60,560 bases of DNA from Ferrimicrobium sp. Lineage in GTDB: Bacteria > Actinomycetota > Acidimicrobiia > Acidimicrobiales > Acidimicrobiaceae. The stretch is from the NCBI GenBank assembly GCA_022690815.1, contig JALCZJ010000013.1:1-60560 (forward strand), in the 5' to 3' direction. This document shows, piece by piece, positions 16,352 through 25,837 of the stretch (the stretch's first letter is position 1; the number at the start of each line of letters is the position of its first letter). The notes under the pieces were generated by a model that was given only the letters and a program-made list of their open reading frames with translations, was not told the DNA's origin and did not search any database. Position numbers and translations under genes: made by a program.

Positions 16352-17248
16352 ATGGATTCAGGACTTTTTGGCGAAGGGAGTATCCGGCTCGACTGGACCG
16401 ATGTCGATGGCTTTCCTGGATTGACCCCCCAGCTCATTCTCAAGGGGGAACTTACGGCCAAAGGGTATGGGGTCGGGGCTGTTGTACAGATTACTGCCGA
16501 AGTCACGGCTTGGGATATCGTTAGAACGCATGCATTCCTCGGAACGACAGCACCACGATCGTACGTTCTGAACTGGATCGACAACTACAGTTATGTCCAA
16601 CCGAATCCTGCTCCAAAGGATGAGAAAACTTGGAACGTTGAACTGAAGTTGCCGATGGCTCCTTCAGTCATCGAGGGACTCGAAGAGCGTCGCCAGGGCA
16701 AAGACTTCTCGCTGAAGATCGACACGACGGTGCTCCTTGTCGACGACGGTGAACCGAAGAGACCACGAACACAAAGCTATTACGCCACGCACCCAGTGAG
16801 GGGCTCTCAGGACCAAATTCGTATTGACCAGCACAAATGGGCTACAGTGCTCGAACGGTGGGAGCGAGGGGTGGGCATCCCTGTATTGGTGCCGCTCGTG
16901 GCGCTTGAGCCCAATGCAGACCGAGCGGATGTCATCCGCCACATCAAGTCAGCAAGACAGAAGATCGATGGTGCAGACTACTTGGGTTCATTCACCGAAG
17001 CCCGGCTGTCTTTGGAACTGCTTCGCAAACTGAGTCCTGTAACGGTATCGCTTCCGAGAGACCCGAAGAGCCGTGATCCTCTACAGCGAATTCATGGTGT
17101 GATCGATGCACTTCACAGCCTTGGGAGTGCGACGCTGCACACCGATCCTCCAATTAAGGACTTTGTACCGATGCGAGCCGATGCCGTTGCCTTGGTTGCT
17201 GGTACGGCAAGTGTTGCACAACAGGTCTTCGCCTGGCTCGATCGTTGA
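16352..17248 (+). CDS. hypothetical two-domain protein, helical C-terminus
   Basis: The 298-residue protein starts at an ATG at 16352 preceded by GAAGGTTAGCACCAT. The N-terminal ~140 residues look beta-rich (SIRLDWTDVDGF, PQLILKGEL, VVQITAEVTAW). The C-terminal third is helical, with a segment ADYLGSFTEARLSLELLRKL, an IHGVIDALHSLGSATLHTD segment and R-x-DAVALVAGTASVAQQV. A helical bundle with a late H-x-D and a closing R-x-DA helix recalls abortive-infection-type C-terminal domains, but no HEPN R-x4-6-H motif is certain. It is transposon cargo, standing alone. Confidence 0.6.
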   Translation: MDSGLFGEGSIRLDWTDVDGFPGLTPQLILKGELTAKGYGVGAVVQITAEVTAWDIVRTHAFLGTTAPRSYVLNWIDNYSYVQPNPAPKDEKTWNVELKLPMAPSVIEGLEERRQGKDFSLKIDTTVLLVDDGEPKRPRTQSYYATHPVRGSQDQIRIDQHKWATVLERWERGVGIPVLVPLVALEPNADRADVIRHIKSARQKIDGADYLGSFTEARLSLELLRKLSPVTVSLPRDPKSRDPLQRIHGVIDALHSLGSATLHTDPPIKDFVPMRADAVALVAGTASVAQQVFAWLDR

Positions 17249-17650
17249 TGTGGCAGGGAGCACCGTAGCTATCTGATGTGATATGAAATACCAGCTCGGC
17301 AGGCCACGGACCACATATCATAACAAAGGACAGTCGCTAAGTTAAGAGAGGATTATGCAAATTTCGGCGCTACTTTCGGGTAGGTCAACCTAGTTTCGCA
17401 AACGGCCCCCAGGTCAGGGCATGTGCCAACCCTATAGACCTGCAGGAAAACGCAACGGAGCCTACAAAGTGGCAATGGTGTCAGCGAAACGTGTGCCCTT
17501 TTAACCCTGCGGCCTTTGCAACGATTTAGCTCTCCACAAGTGTGGAAGGCCTTTTGGATTATGAGCGCCTGTCTCAGCTCTACTCTGCTCGCCCCTCTCG
17601 CATTTCAGGTGGATTATATAGTATTCACCACTCCAGTCCATTACTGATGA
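17249..17650. other. intergenic region inside transposon cargo
   Basis: There is no supportable gene here. A perfect short palindrome, TCCACAAGTGTGGA, lies near 17533-17546, followed by GGCCTTTT; it is a weak candidate for a hairpin terminator of the gene upstream. Confidence 0.3.
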
Positions 17651-17854
17651 GAGAGCCGTGTCCGTAAACTACGTGGTGTCGTCTTGTTTAAGGCCTATGT
17701 CGCACACCCAGAGCGATTGGCGTACACAATCTCCACATCGCCTGCGTTACCGATCGCCACTTGGAGCGCGAAACCGGCCAAAGAAGTAACTGATTCACTG
17801 AAATTATTCAAAAAGTATCTCGAACCACATGACACGCGTCGTGATGATGATTAA
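17651..17854 (+). pseudogene. IS3-family transposase (orfB) C-terminal remnant
   Basis: The frame (open from the stop at 17648) reads VVLFKAYVAHPERLAYTIST, then SPALPIATWSAKPAKEV and a TAA at 17852. The pattern (A-x-AHPERF, P-x-x-P-x-LP-x-A-x-W-x-x-P) is the C-terminal tail typical of actinobacterial IS3-type integrase-like transposases. The catalytic rve domain is missing, so this is a degraded leftover. It indicates earlier IS activity inside the element. Confidence 0.5.
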
Positions 17855-17913
17855 GATGTCGGTGTTAGCGGGGTCATTATCAATGATAACTCATAACCCC
17901 GACGTGGGAGGGC

Positions 17914-18747
17914 GTGATGCGCATAACGCACAGGAAACTGATCATGGTGGTTGCATCTCTAGTCTTGGTCTTCGCTGCAGCCGGGAGCTTCGCATTGACG
18001 AGGAGGTCTGCGCCGCGCCTTGTTCCACTCAAGTCAATACCGTCCTCTAAGAACACGGGGGGTCCACCGTGGGAGCCATCCCAGCGTGGAGGCGCGACTA
18101 GAAGTGCGGTGGTAAGCTCTCCACTTTGTACGTCGACGCAGCTTGAGACGCAGTACTGGACCAGCTTGCCGGGATTCGACAACCAGATGAGTGGCTTCAA
18201 TCTCATCAATAAGTCAGGTCAGGCATGTTCGCTGCCGGTGTATCCTTCCTCTCTGTATCTGGCAAATGCCGACGGCACCCCAGCGACGATGCCGCTGCTA
18301 CCTGGTCCGGCGGGGGAAAAGGGATCGAGTGACTTCTTGGCCTATGGGTCCGCTAAAGCTCCTGCGACATCATCATTTGCGATCCCTCTCAGCCCTGCTC
18401 CCATCACCCTCGCTCCAGGTGGTACGGCAGTAGACATCCTTTTCGGTACCGTCGGTGTCAATCAGCAACCAGGAGATCCCGCTTGTATTTCGACACCCGT
18501 CGGAGGTAGCATCGCCGTCTCACTGGGAAATGAGTCCCCGGTACACGTGTACATGCCCGCTAAAGCAGGGACGTCAAAGTCGCTGATTGATCCAACCGGA
18601 GCTCCCTTTTCGTCATGCACTGCAGTGGCGTTCTCCCCGTTTATCACCTGGAGTGAGGCGAGCAATCTCGTCGGTGCTCCGTATACCCGCACTAGTCAAG
18701 GAGATCTCCCGCTCAAGAACACCGCGGCCTTTATTAACGCGCCGTAG
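17914..18747 (+). CDS. exported DUF4232-like protein
   Basis: The 277-residue protein has an N-terminal signal anchor (residues ~8-28, KLIMVVASLVLVFAAAGSFA). After a Pro/Ser-rich linker comes a beta-sandwich of DUF4232 type: a Cys near the start (LCTSTQLETQYW), MSGFNLINKSGQACSLPVYP (N-x-s-x-x-C-x-L-x-x-YP), and a late conserved CTAVAF. It should act outside the cytoplasmic membrane, attached or released. It is first in a run of three exported proteins at the right part of the cargo. Its start is the GTG-ATG at 17914. Confidence 0.7.
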   Translation: MMRITHRKLIMVVASLVLVFAAAGSFALTRRSAPRLVPLKSIPSSKNTGGPPWEPSQRGGATRSAVVSSPLCTSTQLETQYWTSLPGFDNQMSGFNLINKSGQACSLPVYPSSLYLANADGTPATMPLLPGPAGEKGSSDFLAYGSAKAPATSSFAIPLSPAPITLAPGGTAVDILFGTVGVNQQPGDPACISTPVGGSIAVSLGNESPVHVYMPAKAGTSKSLIDPTGAPFSSCTAVAFSPFITWSEASNLVGAPYTRTSQGDLPLKNTAAFINAP

Positions 18748-18754
18748 GTGCCCC

Positions 18755-18794
18755 ATATACCATTCGGACCCCAGATATACCATTCGGACCCCAG
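18755..18794 (+). repeat. perfect 20-bp tandem duplication
   Basis: ATATACCATTCGGACCCCAG occurs twice head to tail (18755-18774 and 18775-18794) in the 96-base gap between two exported-protein genes. It lies 50 bases before the GTG of the next gene, so it may be a duplicated operator or a recent slippage product. Confidence 0.85.
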
Positions 18795-18843
18795 GTTTCT
18801 ACAGTGTGATTCAGCGGCAAGAGATCAATGAAAGTAGGCTCCA

Positions 18844-19725
18844 GTGATTGAACGATTCCTTCGGCGAATAGGCGGAACCCTAACGCTCCTGGTGTTAGCC
18901 GTTGCGGCGGTCATCGCACTTACCGGCACTGCAGCGTATGCTGGTGATACGCCAACAGGATATTGGTATGGCTCAGACGGCTCCGGGCCAGCCCCTCAGG
19001 GGACGGGAGTCGAGTACACGATGCCGAACTGTGGTGGGGCTTATGGCTCGTATACAGGCCAGCTCAACCAAGTGAGTAGCCCTTATAACGTTGCTTCAGA
19101 TTCGAATGCGGCTAATGCGAATCAAGCATCAGGATACGGCGTCGGAAGCCAGAACTCCTTTATGATTGCACCACCTCAGTCAGATCCTTCATACAACGGT
19201 ACAGCTACTGAAGCAACATTCTGGGGTGAGTCTCAAGGTAATGCTGCGATGGAAAACTGGGGTTCATTTTATGGTCAAAGTGGAATCAACTTACCGTCCA
19301 ACCCGATAATTTATGCTGATCTTGAGAACTCGCAGTACACCTGGAATTCGGGGACTACTTCACTAAATCGAGACGTGTTCAACGGATTCTGGAACGAGGT
19401 GCATCAGAAACTCGTCTCCATCAAGGGTACTCAACGGGAAATCTATGCTGGTGTCTACGCCACCGCAAACTTCTGGTCTAACTACATGACGGGCACTCTT
19501 GGCGGGACATATGAGTGGACTGCGCAGACATCCTATGGATCATACTCTTCAGGCAATTGTGCGAGTGGCTGGAAATCACCCGTTGGCTACATCGCGGACT
19601 TCTACGCAGGTTACAACCAGAATTCTGCATGTGCTGTGGCGTGGCAGTGGATTTCGGGGAAAGCTGACTATGACCAAGTCAATGGTTCTCAAATCGTAAG
19701 CGGTCAAGGCGGTGCTTGCAACTAG
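18844..19725 (+). CDS. secreted DUF1906 (glycoside-hydrolase-like) protein
   Basis: The 293-residue protein has a Sec signal peptide (basic MIERFLRRIGG, hydrophobic core, TAAYAGD cleavage region near residue 34). The mature part is Tyr/Ser/Asn-rich and contains NPIIYADLEN (strand with acidic D-x-E), NGFWNEVHQKL, a IYAGVYATANFWSNYM segment and VAWQWISG. These are the TIM-barrel-like landmarks of DUF1906/Rv2525c proteins, which resemble GH25 lysozymes and may act on cell-wall glycans. The GTG start at 18844 gives the signal peptide. Four Cys may form disulphides. Confidence 0.75.
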   Translation: MIERFLRRIGGTLTLLVLAVAAVIALTGTAAYAGDTPTGYWYGSDGSGPAPQGTGVEYTMPNCGGAYGSYTGQLNQVSSPYNVASDSNAANANQASGYGVGSQNSFMIAPPQSDPSYNGTATEATFWGESQGNAAMENWGSFYGQSGINLPSNPIIYADLENSQYTWNSGTTSLNRDVFNGFWNEVHQKLVSIKGTQREIYAGVYATANFWSNYMTGTLGGTYEWTAQTSYGSYSSGNCASGWKSPVGYIADFYAGYNQNSACAVAWQWISGKADYDQVNGSQIVSGQGGACN

Positions 19726-20184
19726 TTCGACATGGGTAGGTTCATAGGGCCTGTTATCCTGGGGAAATGAGGTTCTGCTTCGTTAGTGCAAGCTGCTGGC
19801 GGCGATGAACACGTCGAGTATGCCTCAGATGGCGGAAGTTGAGCACTGGGTTGTAATTGAGACGTGCTCGCACAGTTCCCTGACGAGGTGCGATGCACGG
19901 CGAAGACCTGGACTGCCTAGGCTGGATGGATTGCTTGTGGCGCAATATGTCGACTGGATGGTGGTGTTGTCCGAGTAGGACGCTGTTCGTGCTTGATGCT
20001 CAACGGGGAAGCCAGAAAGGAACCGTCGGCTGCTGCATTAAAGCGGAACGGGAACTAGCCCAAGTTGTAAAATAGTGAGGTTCTGGTGGTTCACTTTGCC
20101 TTATAGATTTGTTTGTAGTCTCACCATGTAGGTCAGTATGGAGCATGTTTTGGTCAGAATTGTGGTCGTGGAGGTCTCCTGGGG
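19726..20184. other. intergenic region between exported-protein genes
   Basis: I see no gene here. The upstream part is GC-rich with fragmentary frames; the last ~100 bases before 20185 are AT-richer and probably hold the next gene's promoter. Confidence 0.3.
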
Positions 20185-21171
20185 ATGATGAGCAAGACTA
20201 AAGTGTCGGTAGTATCAGCCGCTGTGCTAGTAGTTGTTCTCGTCATGGGAATAGTTATCTTCGGTAGGATCAATGGCAACACGACCAGACCTGGCGCAAC
20301 AGCCCCGAATGCCGTAGGTGGTGGATTACTTGTCGGGGTTGGACCATCACAAGGTGGAATATCTATCTACAGTCCGCTGTCCGGACGGCCACTCAGGGAA
20401 CTTACCGCACCCCCGTTTGGACATTTCCCTTTTCTCAGCCCCAACGGGAGTTCAGTATACTTCACCACTTCAACACCAGGTAGCGAGACCTGCGAATCTG
20501 ACATTGAGAAAAAGCTGATCGATGGCAAGAGCCATCCGATAGTCCAGGGCCAACAGATCAACGCCTTTACCATGACCTCGTACCGACACTGGGCACTCTG
20601 GCTCTCTTCAAGTGCGGGTTGTAACCCCAGACCTCCGTATGCGCTGCACAAGATGAATGTGAAGACCGGCCAGACGCAAGTGAAGAAATACCGTACTTTC
20701 GTCGAATCCATGGCCGTAACGGCCAACGGATCGGAACTTGCGCTCGAACAGCAAGCGTTAGCAGTCCCTTTGAGTCAATCAACTACGAAGATCTACCTTT
20801 ATGCATGGGCGAGCGCCACACCAGAGGCGAGTCCAGCGAACGTCTTGCCATGTCCCAAGGGCGCCTCTGAATGCACTCAGGCATCACCTGCCTTTACCCA
20901 GAACGGCGAGCTCTTCTATGTTGCATCTATCGGACCCCATGACGTAAACTGTGCCGATCGTGAATGTGCAACACAGAGGTTCATGCTCGTGCGTATCCAT
21001 CAGCACAAGGCGATCCAGGTCGCCTCTGTCGTCGCTCCGAGTTTCCAGACCTATCTGGCCGTCTCACCATCCGGCAACGAAGCAGTGTTGAGCATTGGTA
21101 ACCGGTCATACTTTTGGAAGGCAGGTCATGGGCTGGTTCACATAGCGAGGCTATATGAGGAGTCGTGGTAG
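20185..21171 (+). CDS. membrane-anchored beta-propeller-like protein
   Basis: The 328-residue protein begins MMSKTKVSVVSAAVLVVVLV, an uncleaved signal anchor or signal peptide, then a Thr/Pro linker. The extracellular part has blade-like repeats with phrases such as GISIYSPLSGRPLREL, FPFLSPNGSSVYF, MAVTANGSELAL and LAVSPSGNEAVL, a pattern seen in WD40/TolB-like propellers. Several paired Cys (CESDIEKK; CPKGASEC; CADRECA) suggest disulphides. Its binding partner is unknown. It is the last cargo gene before the transposition operon, which is convergent with it. Confidence 0.65.
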   Translation: MMSKTKVSVVSAAVLVVVLVMGIVIFGRINGNTTRPGATAPNAVGGGLLVGVGPSQGGISIYSPLSGRPLRELTAPPFGHFPFLSPNGSSVYFTTSTPGSETCESDIEKKLIDGKSHPIVQGQQINAFTMTSYRHWALWLSSSAGCNPRPPYALHKMNVKTGQTQVKKYRTFVESMAVTANGSELALEQQALAVPLSQSTTKIYLYAWASATPEASPANVLPCPKGASECTQASPAFTQNGELFYVASIGPHDVNCADRECATQRFMLVRIHQHKAIQVASVVAPSFQTYLAVSPSGNEAVLSIGNRSYFWKAGHGLVHIARLYEESW

Positions 21172-21897
21172 CAACGTGAGCAAGCATTTCATTCTGGTGG
21201 TGAGAGTTACGGACTGAGTATTTGCTACTTCCACTTGATCACTCGAACTAGGCGAGTCGGCACGCGATTGGATCACGAGGGGCCTCTCAATTCGCTTGAT
21301 GTAGTAGACGAAGTTGCACCGTTTGGTCCGAAGTGGCCGTTTGTTTTCAGCGGTTGGAGTTTGGGGACGGGCGCTGTAGGGGGAGAGACTTGTCAACGTA
21401 TCTTCACTCCACCGAATTGTTGCCACGCTGCTTTAGTTCAGAATGCAAGTAGAGGCGTGCACAAGCAAAGGGGCATTCCCGGTTGCGTCAGGGGAGATAC
21501 CGGGTTGCGAATGACTGTCTGTTGGATCGTGTAATCGCGCGCCTACCTTGCAGTTAGTCAAGAGCGTGGATGGGCCCTTGATCTCCGACCGAGGGTGGAA
21601 GGCCGCGTTCGGTTTCGGTCTGTCCGTGCAGATCCTTGTCGAAAGACCAAGTTTGTCAGCGCCAACGAGAGCCGCAATGTCGTTCCACGCTTCGTCCGCA
21701 TGCAGCCGGATCGCGATGACCTGCCGCCTGCTGTCGAGTGATCCTAGAGACGGACGGACTCCCGGTAGTCTGGCTGTGATGGGTGAGGTGGTTCACGAGT
21801 ACCGCAGTGAGGTACTGAGAAGTGGCAATCGGGTCGATAACAAAGTATGCGAGGGTTGAGGTGATGGTGCTTAGGGTGATTCAGCGGTGACCCCGCC
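21172..21897. other. gap between cargo and tniQ, with a possible decayed ORF
   Basis: There is no intact gene in this stretch. On the minus strand, from about 21785 down to 21440, an open frame with GC-rich third positions reads RRQVIAIRLHADEAWNDIA and onward. The opening strand plus helix resembles a ribbon-helix-helix protein, but no start codon is present. It is probably a remnant. Confidence 0.3.
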
Positions 21898-22761
21898 TCA
21901 GGCATGCTTGCCTAGAGATCTATCGGTCATGCGATGCTGGAAAATGCGCAGTTTGCGGTCGCGCGCGTCCCATGCCTCACCTAAGTTGCTTTCGAGCCGG
22001 TCGGAATAAAGTTTGAGTCTAGACGACACTCGTGTTCGTCCCTCGGACGATAACTCTGGAGGTATTATCTTCTCGATGTAGCGATAGCGTCGTGCTTTGG
22101 ATTCTCTGATAGGGGTGATACGCTTGATAAATGTCGGATCAGTGAAGAGCGAGACAAATTGGATCGTCTCGGGATAGGTGACGAGCGATGTAAGCTTTAG
22201 GCCAGTCGCAACCTCGCGCCTCGCGCACTGCTCCTCACCAATGCCGGCGAACGCCAATTCCTCGCATGTGCGATAGGTGGTAGTACCACAGATGTTCTCT
22301 CGTCCATTTGCTACTAGTTCTCGCAGATGATGTTCTGCGTTGATGATTTCTGGAATGGGGGAAAAGGCAACTGGTCGAGATCCTCGCAGCCAGAAGGCGT
22401 GCTTCGGGCAGACATATCCAGAGGTGGGATCTCTGACGTGGACGATCTCACCCGCTGAACATTGGAGACACATAACTCGTTCAGCAATCGTGCCATGATC
22501 CGGAGGAAGGTCGAGCGAGCGAGACCCAAGGTCACCAAGGATAGCGAGGGCATTGAGATATGCATTAGGGTAGGCAGTCGAAAAGTGAGCCTGACTCGGC
22601 GAAAGACCAACGCCGGCCCGCAGGTCTGCTCGATTAAGGTGGTTCGCATTAGCGAGCCGCATCTCGTATGATGTGGGTGTCTCCCATGGATAATACTTGA
22701 CGCGAATTGGGAGAGGTCTAAGCAGCCGCATCGTCTGCAGTTGAAGACGGTTCCCACACAT
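21898..22761 (-). CDS. tniQ: TniQ/TnsD-type target-selection protein
   Basis: This is the fourth gene of the transposition operon. The 287-residue product begins with LPIRVKYYPWETPTSYEMRL, the TniQ signature (P-x-RV...GE/T-x-x-SY-x-x-RLA). At residues 98-121 it has Cys-x2-Cys (MCLQC) and, 17 residues on, Cys-x2-His (VCPKH), the zinc finger that closes TniQ domains. The remainder is helical. It is short, like TniQ of Tn5053 or CRISPR-associated Tn7 elements, rather than like the long site-specific TnsD. It should link the ATPase to the target, which is unknown here. The start is at 22761 or 22731. Confidence 0.85.
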   Translation of the reverse strand: MCGNRLQLQTMRLLRPLPIRVKYYPWETPTSYEMRLANANHLNRADLRAGVGLSPSQAHFSTAYPNAYLNALAILGDLGSRSLDLPPDHGTIAERVMCLQCSAGEIVHVRDPTSGYVCPKHAFWLRGSRPVAFSPIPEIINAEHHLRELVANGRENICGTTTYRTCEELAFAGIGEEQCARREVATGLKLTSLVTYPETIQFVSLFTDPTFIKRITPIRESKARRYRYIEKIIPPELSSEGRTRVSSRLKLYSDRLESNLGEAWDARDRKLRIFQHRMTDRSLGKHA

Positions 22762-22768
22762 TCGCGAC

Positions 22769-23782
22769 TTACCTCGTCAGTTGAGGTGCATACTGGCGTT
22801 GCAGGTCTTGCACCGTTACTCTTTCCTTGCCAGTGAGAATCGCCTCAATCGCCGCCAGGACAAGGGTTTCTTTGAGGGTTCCGATGGAGTGGGGGAGCGG
22901 ACCCCCTCCCAGGATGTCCGACTCAAGGGGGATTGCGAAGATGTCCTCGGCTTTAGCGGCGAGTGTTCCTATTTCATGCTGGGTCAAACTCCCAAGCAGA
23001 TGATTTTCGAGGGTGCCAACTAGCCTTGCCCACGACAGGCGTTCAGACTTGGACCGGTTGGTGTATGGCTCCATTTTAAGGGTGTGGAAACGTCCGCGGA
23101 ATTGCGTTCCCATCTCGCCGGTAAACAGTGCCGTGGCGGGAAGATCGATGCCAGCGAGGACGAAAGTAGCATTGACATGCTCGGTAAGCCACTTCAGGGT
23201 TCCTGCCGCGCCATCCACCCCATGATTGTAAAGCCCAGTGATGTTGTGAACCTCATCGACGATGACAAGCGAGGTTCCAAGATCGTTCATCACGGCAGCA
23301 ACGGCTCTCCCGATATCGGTAATCGTGGCAGTCTTAGAAAATGCCAATCCGAGAAAGTCGCCAAAGGCCGCGAGTGCCATCTTTGGTGTCCGTGCAATGC
23401 CAAAGGAGACATAAACCGTCGGTTGGAAGTTTGGTCGATGCTCATTTCCCACCATCATCTTGCAATGGTGCTGGCGGCCTATTTCAAGGATCGCTGAACT
23501 CTTACCTACCGTACTCGGTCCGCTGAGCGCAAGACCGGTACGCGCCACGTATGAGGCATGAGCGTTGCGAATGAGAGCCTTGCGGGCGGCCAGCATGATA
23601 TGGTCCAGATCGGGAGTATGGATAAGATGCTCAGCACACAGAAAATTAATCCTGCGCGAGTTGTATTCCTCAGATGCCTCAGTCGAGAGGCGTTTTTGAG
23701 CGGTTGGAGTTAGACGATCTGGCGAATCCGGCAGTTCCCGTGCCATCATTTCCATCCAGGTCTTGCGATCGGAGGGAATCAC
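22769..23782 (-). CDS. tnsC: TnsC/TniB-type AAA+ transposition regulator
   Basis: The 337-residue AAA+ ATPase has a Walker A GPSTVGKS at residues 88-95, Walker B SLVIVDEVHN at about 171-180 and a sensor-type VLAGIDLPAT region. It matches the TniB/TnsC group that assembles on target DNA and activates the TnsA-TnsB transposase. The N-terminal helix region (residues 1-60) probably contacts the transposase, and the C-terminal tail binds TniQ, by analogy. It starts three bases after the tnsB stop, so the two are translationally coupled. Confidence 0.88.
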   Translation of the reverse strand: MIPSDRKTWMEMMARELPDSPDRLTPTAQKRLSTEASEEYNSRRINFLCAEHLIHTPDLDHIMLAARKALIRNAHASYVARTGLALSGPSTVGKSSAILEIGRQHHCKMMVGNEHRPNFQPTVYVSFGIARTPKMALAAFGDFLGLAFSKTATITDIGRAVAAVMNDLGTSLVIVDEVHNITGLYNHGVDGAAGTLKWLTEHVNATFVLAGIDLPATALFTGEMGTQFRGRFHTLKMEPYTNRSKSERLSWARLVGTLENHLLGSLTQHEIGTLAAKAEDIFAIPLESDILGGGPLPHSIGTLKETLVLAAIEAILTGKERVTVQDLQRQYAPQLTR

Positions 23783-23785
23783 TTG

Positions 23786-25837
23786 TTACCACCAACTGTG
23801 TTGGTTTCCAACCATAGGGTAGGGCTCCACCGTTGGCTCCTCGGACTCGACATCGACGGCTTGTTCGCCTTCGTCATCGCTTGCTTTTGGAGACAGCGGT
23901 GCAACGGAGTCCTCTGGTGAGGTGCGGACCGCCGGTTCGATTGATGTACGTGAGTCATGCCTGGCCCCTTGCTTGGAAGTACTGCGACGAGTAGTTGTTT
24001 TCGAATCTTCGGCGCATTGATTGGGGTTCTGTAGTTGTTTGATCACAGCGAGAATATCTGATTGCGTAGGCTCACGGTGAGTGAGCATCGCTTTCGCTGC
24101 TTGGAGAAGTTCGATACTGAAGCTGGTCGCGAGGTGTTCTGCGTAGACCCACTTTACTTCGATGAAGGACTCCTTATCTGGGACTTTTATCCAGATGGAG
24201 GTGAGGTCATAGGGATCATAACGAATCTCCCATTTACCCTTTTCACGCTTGTTGCCAGAGCGCATCTCACGGTAGGGGTGCAGCGCAGGGGAGTCGTAGC
24301 GCAAGCCATCATTCGTGACTCCATCGCGCTTAATCGTTCTGAATCTCACCGGTAGCAGGCCAACGTAGTCGTCCTTGGTAAAGGATACCGCCGCTTGAGG
24401 GAATACTTCAGAGAGGGTTGCGTACATCTGGTTGGGTGAGAGGCGCTTCTTCGGCATCAGTGGCAGTCGAAGTCCATCGTGTGGGCGGTTCTGGTATACC
24501 GTGATGACCCAGTACTCGAATAGAGATCGAACCTGATCGAGCGTCAAGATGGCTTCTGTCGTTGGGTCCTTGCCTTTGAAGGCAGGATTCTTGCCTACGT
24601 AACCAGGCAAACATTGGGTGAAGAGGGAGTTGATCGTTGCGAAGCTGCGTTCGATGTGTGGCTTGTCGGTGGGCGTATATGGCGATGCCTTGATGACTTG
24701 GATATTTAGGCGCGAGCACGCACGGAGGAACGTATCCGATATGAATACCTTCCCATGGTCAACAGTGATGCTCAAGGGCTTGATCACCGGTTTAGCAGCT
24801 ATGTCGACCGCGGAGTCACCGTCTGCAAGGAAGATGGTGTCAGCAAGGATAGAGCGAGTCAATGCCATTCGCTCGTCGGCGCCGGGCAGGAGAGGTAGCG
24901 GAGTCATGGCCCTCGCGAGAAGATCCACGGCATCAACTGCCTTTGTGCCACGTTGCTTGATAACCCACGAGCACAGTGATCTCGTCGCTACGTCAATCAC
25001 TGCAGTTAGTTCAGCCCGAGCGATCTCACCATCTGGGAGAATAATCATCACATCGAGTGGTGTTGAGTCTATCTCCACCGTCTCGCCAGGAAAGCGTGCG
25101 AGTCTTGGACGGTGGCCGACCGGCTTGGAGTTCGCGGTCGTTCGCCTTGTCATCGCGGAGCCAAAGGTGTGGTGCTTGTCGCCGAGTTGACTGAGCAGCC
25201 GATAGAGGGTCGCACGAGAGGGGAGTGGGGCGGTTATCCCCCGAAGTGCGACCTCGTGCGCGATCACCTCGACCATGTAGGACTTACCTCGCGTCGACGA
25301 CAGTGTCTGGGATGATATCAGTTCTTGTGCTAAACTAATAATTTCCTCAGGCACGCGCCCAGTTTCTGAGCTGGTACGTTGCTTGCGCGAATCGATCAGA
25401 CCGGTAATTCCGTGGTGCTTCAAGGCCTGCACCTTGCGTCGCATAGTAATTTGGGACACCTCGATACCATCGCGGCTGAGTTCCATACACTTGGCCTGGA
25501 TCCTTTGACCGAGCGACTTGTCGATGGCGTAGTCGGGCTTTGGACTTGCACTGTCAGGGAGGTTCGGGTTGCGACCGGTAATGATCTCCGTGACATGGCC
25601 GTACCAAAATCTTGTCACCTTGGCATCCTCATCAGAGAGTGTATCGAGGATTCGCTCTGCTGCGAACGTAGGCCCATCACCACCAACGCGGATACTCGTT
25701 AACAATTCACTGACGGTTGTCTCGAGCGTCTTGCCACTGACTAGGCTCCGGAGGATTACCTTACTGCCGGTGATCGCTTGCACTTGGTGGTCTTCACCGC
25801 GGAAGCGCACTGTATCGTACTGCTCAAGTGCTAGCAT
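23786..25837 (-). CDS. tnsB: TnsB-type DDE transposase (Mu/rve family)
   Basis: The 683-residue protein has an N-terminal region with helix-turn-helix elements (around residues 110-220, e.g. TLYRLLSQLGDKHH) for end binding. The integrase core follows, with catalytic D257 (TVEIDSTPLDV), D360 (SITVDHGKVF) and E396 (DKPHIERSF), a D...D(35)E spacing. A Mu-type C-terminal beta barrel follows (RFRTIKRDG..., around 500-570), and the tail from ~600 is charged and disordered, as in TnsB tails that contact TnsC. It cuts and joins the 3' ends of the element. Its start overlaps tnsA. Confidence 0.92.
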   Translation of the reverse strand: MLALEQYDTVRFRGEDHQVQAITGSKVILRSLVSGKTLETTVSELLTSIRVGGDGPTFAAERILDTLSDEDAKVTRFWYGHVTEIITGRNPNLPDSASPKPDYAIDKSLGQRIQAKCMELSRDGIEVSQITMRRKVQALKHHGITGLIDSRKQRTSSETGRVPEEIISLAQELISSQTLSSTRGKSYMVEVIAHEVALRGITAPLPSRATLYRLLSQLGDKHHTFGSAMTRRTTANSKPVGHRPRLARFPGETVEIDSTPLDVMIILPDGEIARAELTAVIDVATRSLCSWVIKQRGTKAVDAVDLLARAMTPLPLLPGADERMALTRSILADTIFLADGDSAVDIAAKPVIKPLSITVDHGKVFISDTFLRACSRLNIQVIKASPYTPTDKPHIERSFATINSLFTQCLPGYVGKNPAFKGKDPTTEAILTLDQVRSLFEYWVITVYQNRPHDGLRLPLMPKKRLSPNQMYATLSEVFPQAAVSFTKDDYVGLLPVRFRTIKRDGVTNDGLRYDSPALHPYREMRSGNKREKGKWEIRYDPYDLTSIWIKVPDKESFIEVKWVYAEHLATSFSIELLQAAKAMLTHREPTQSDILAVIKQLQNPNQCAEDSKTTTRRSTSKQGARHDSRTSIEPAVRTSPEDSVAPLSPKASDDEGEQAVDVESEEPTVEPYPMVGNQHSWW

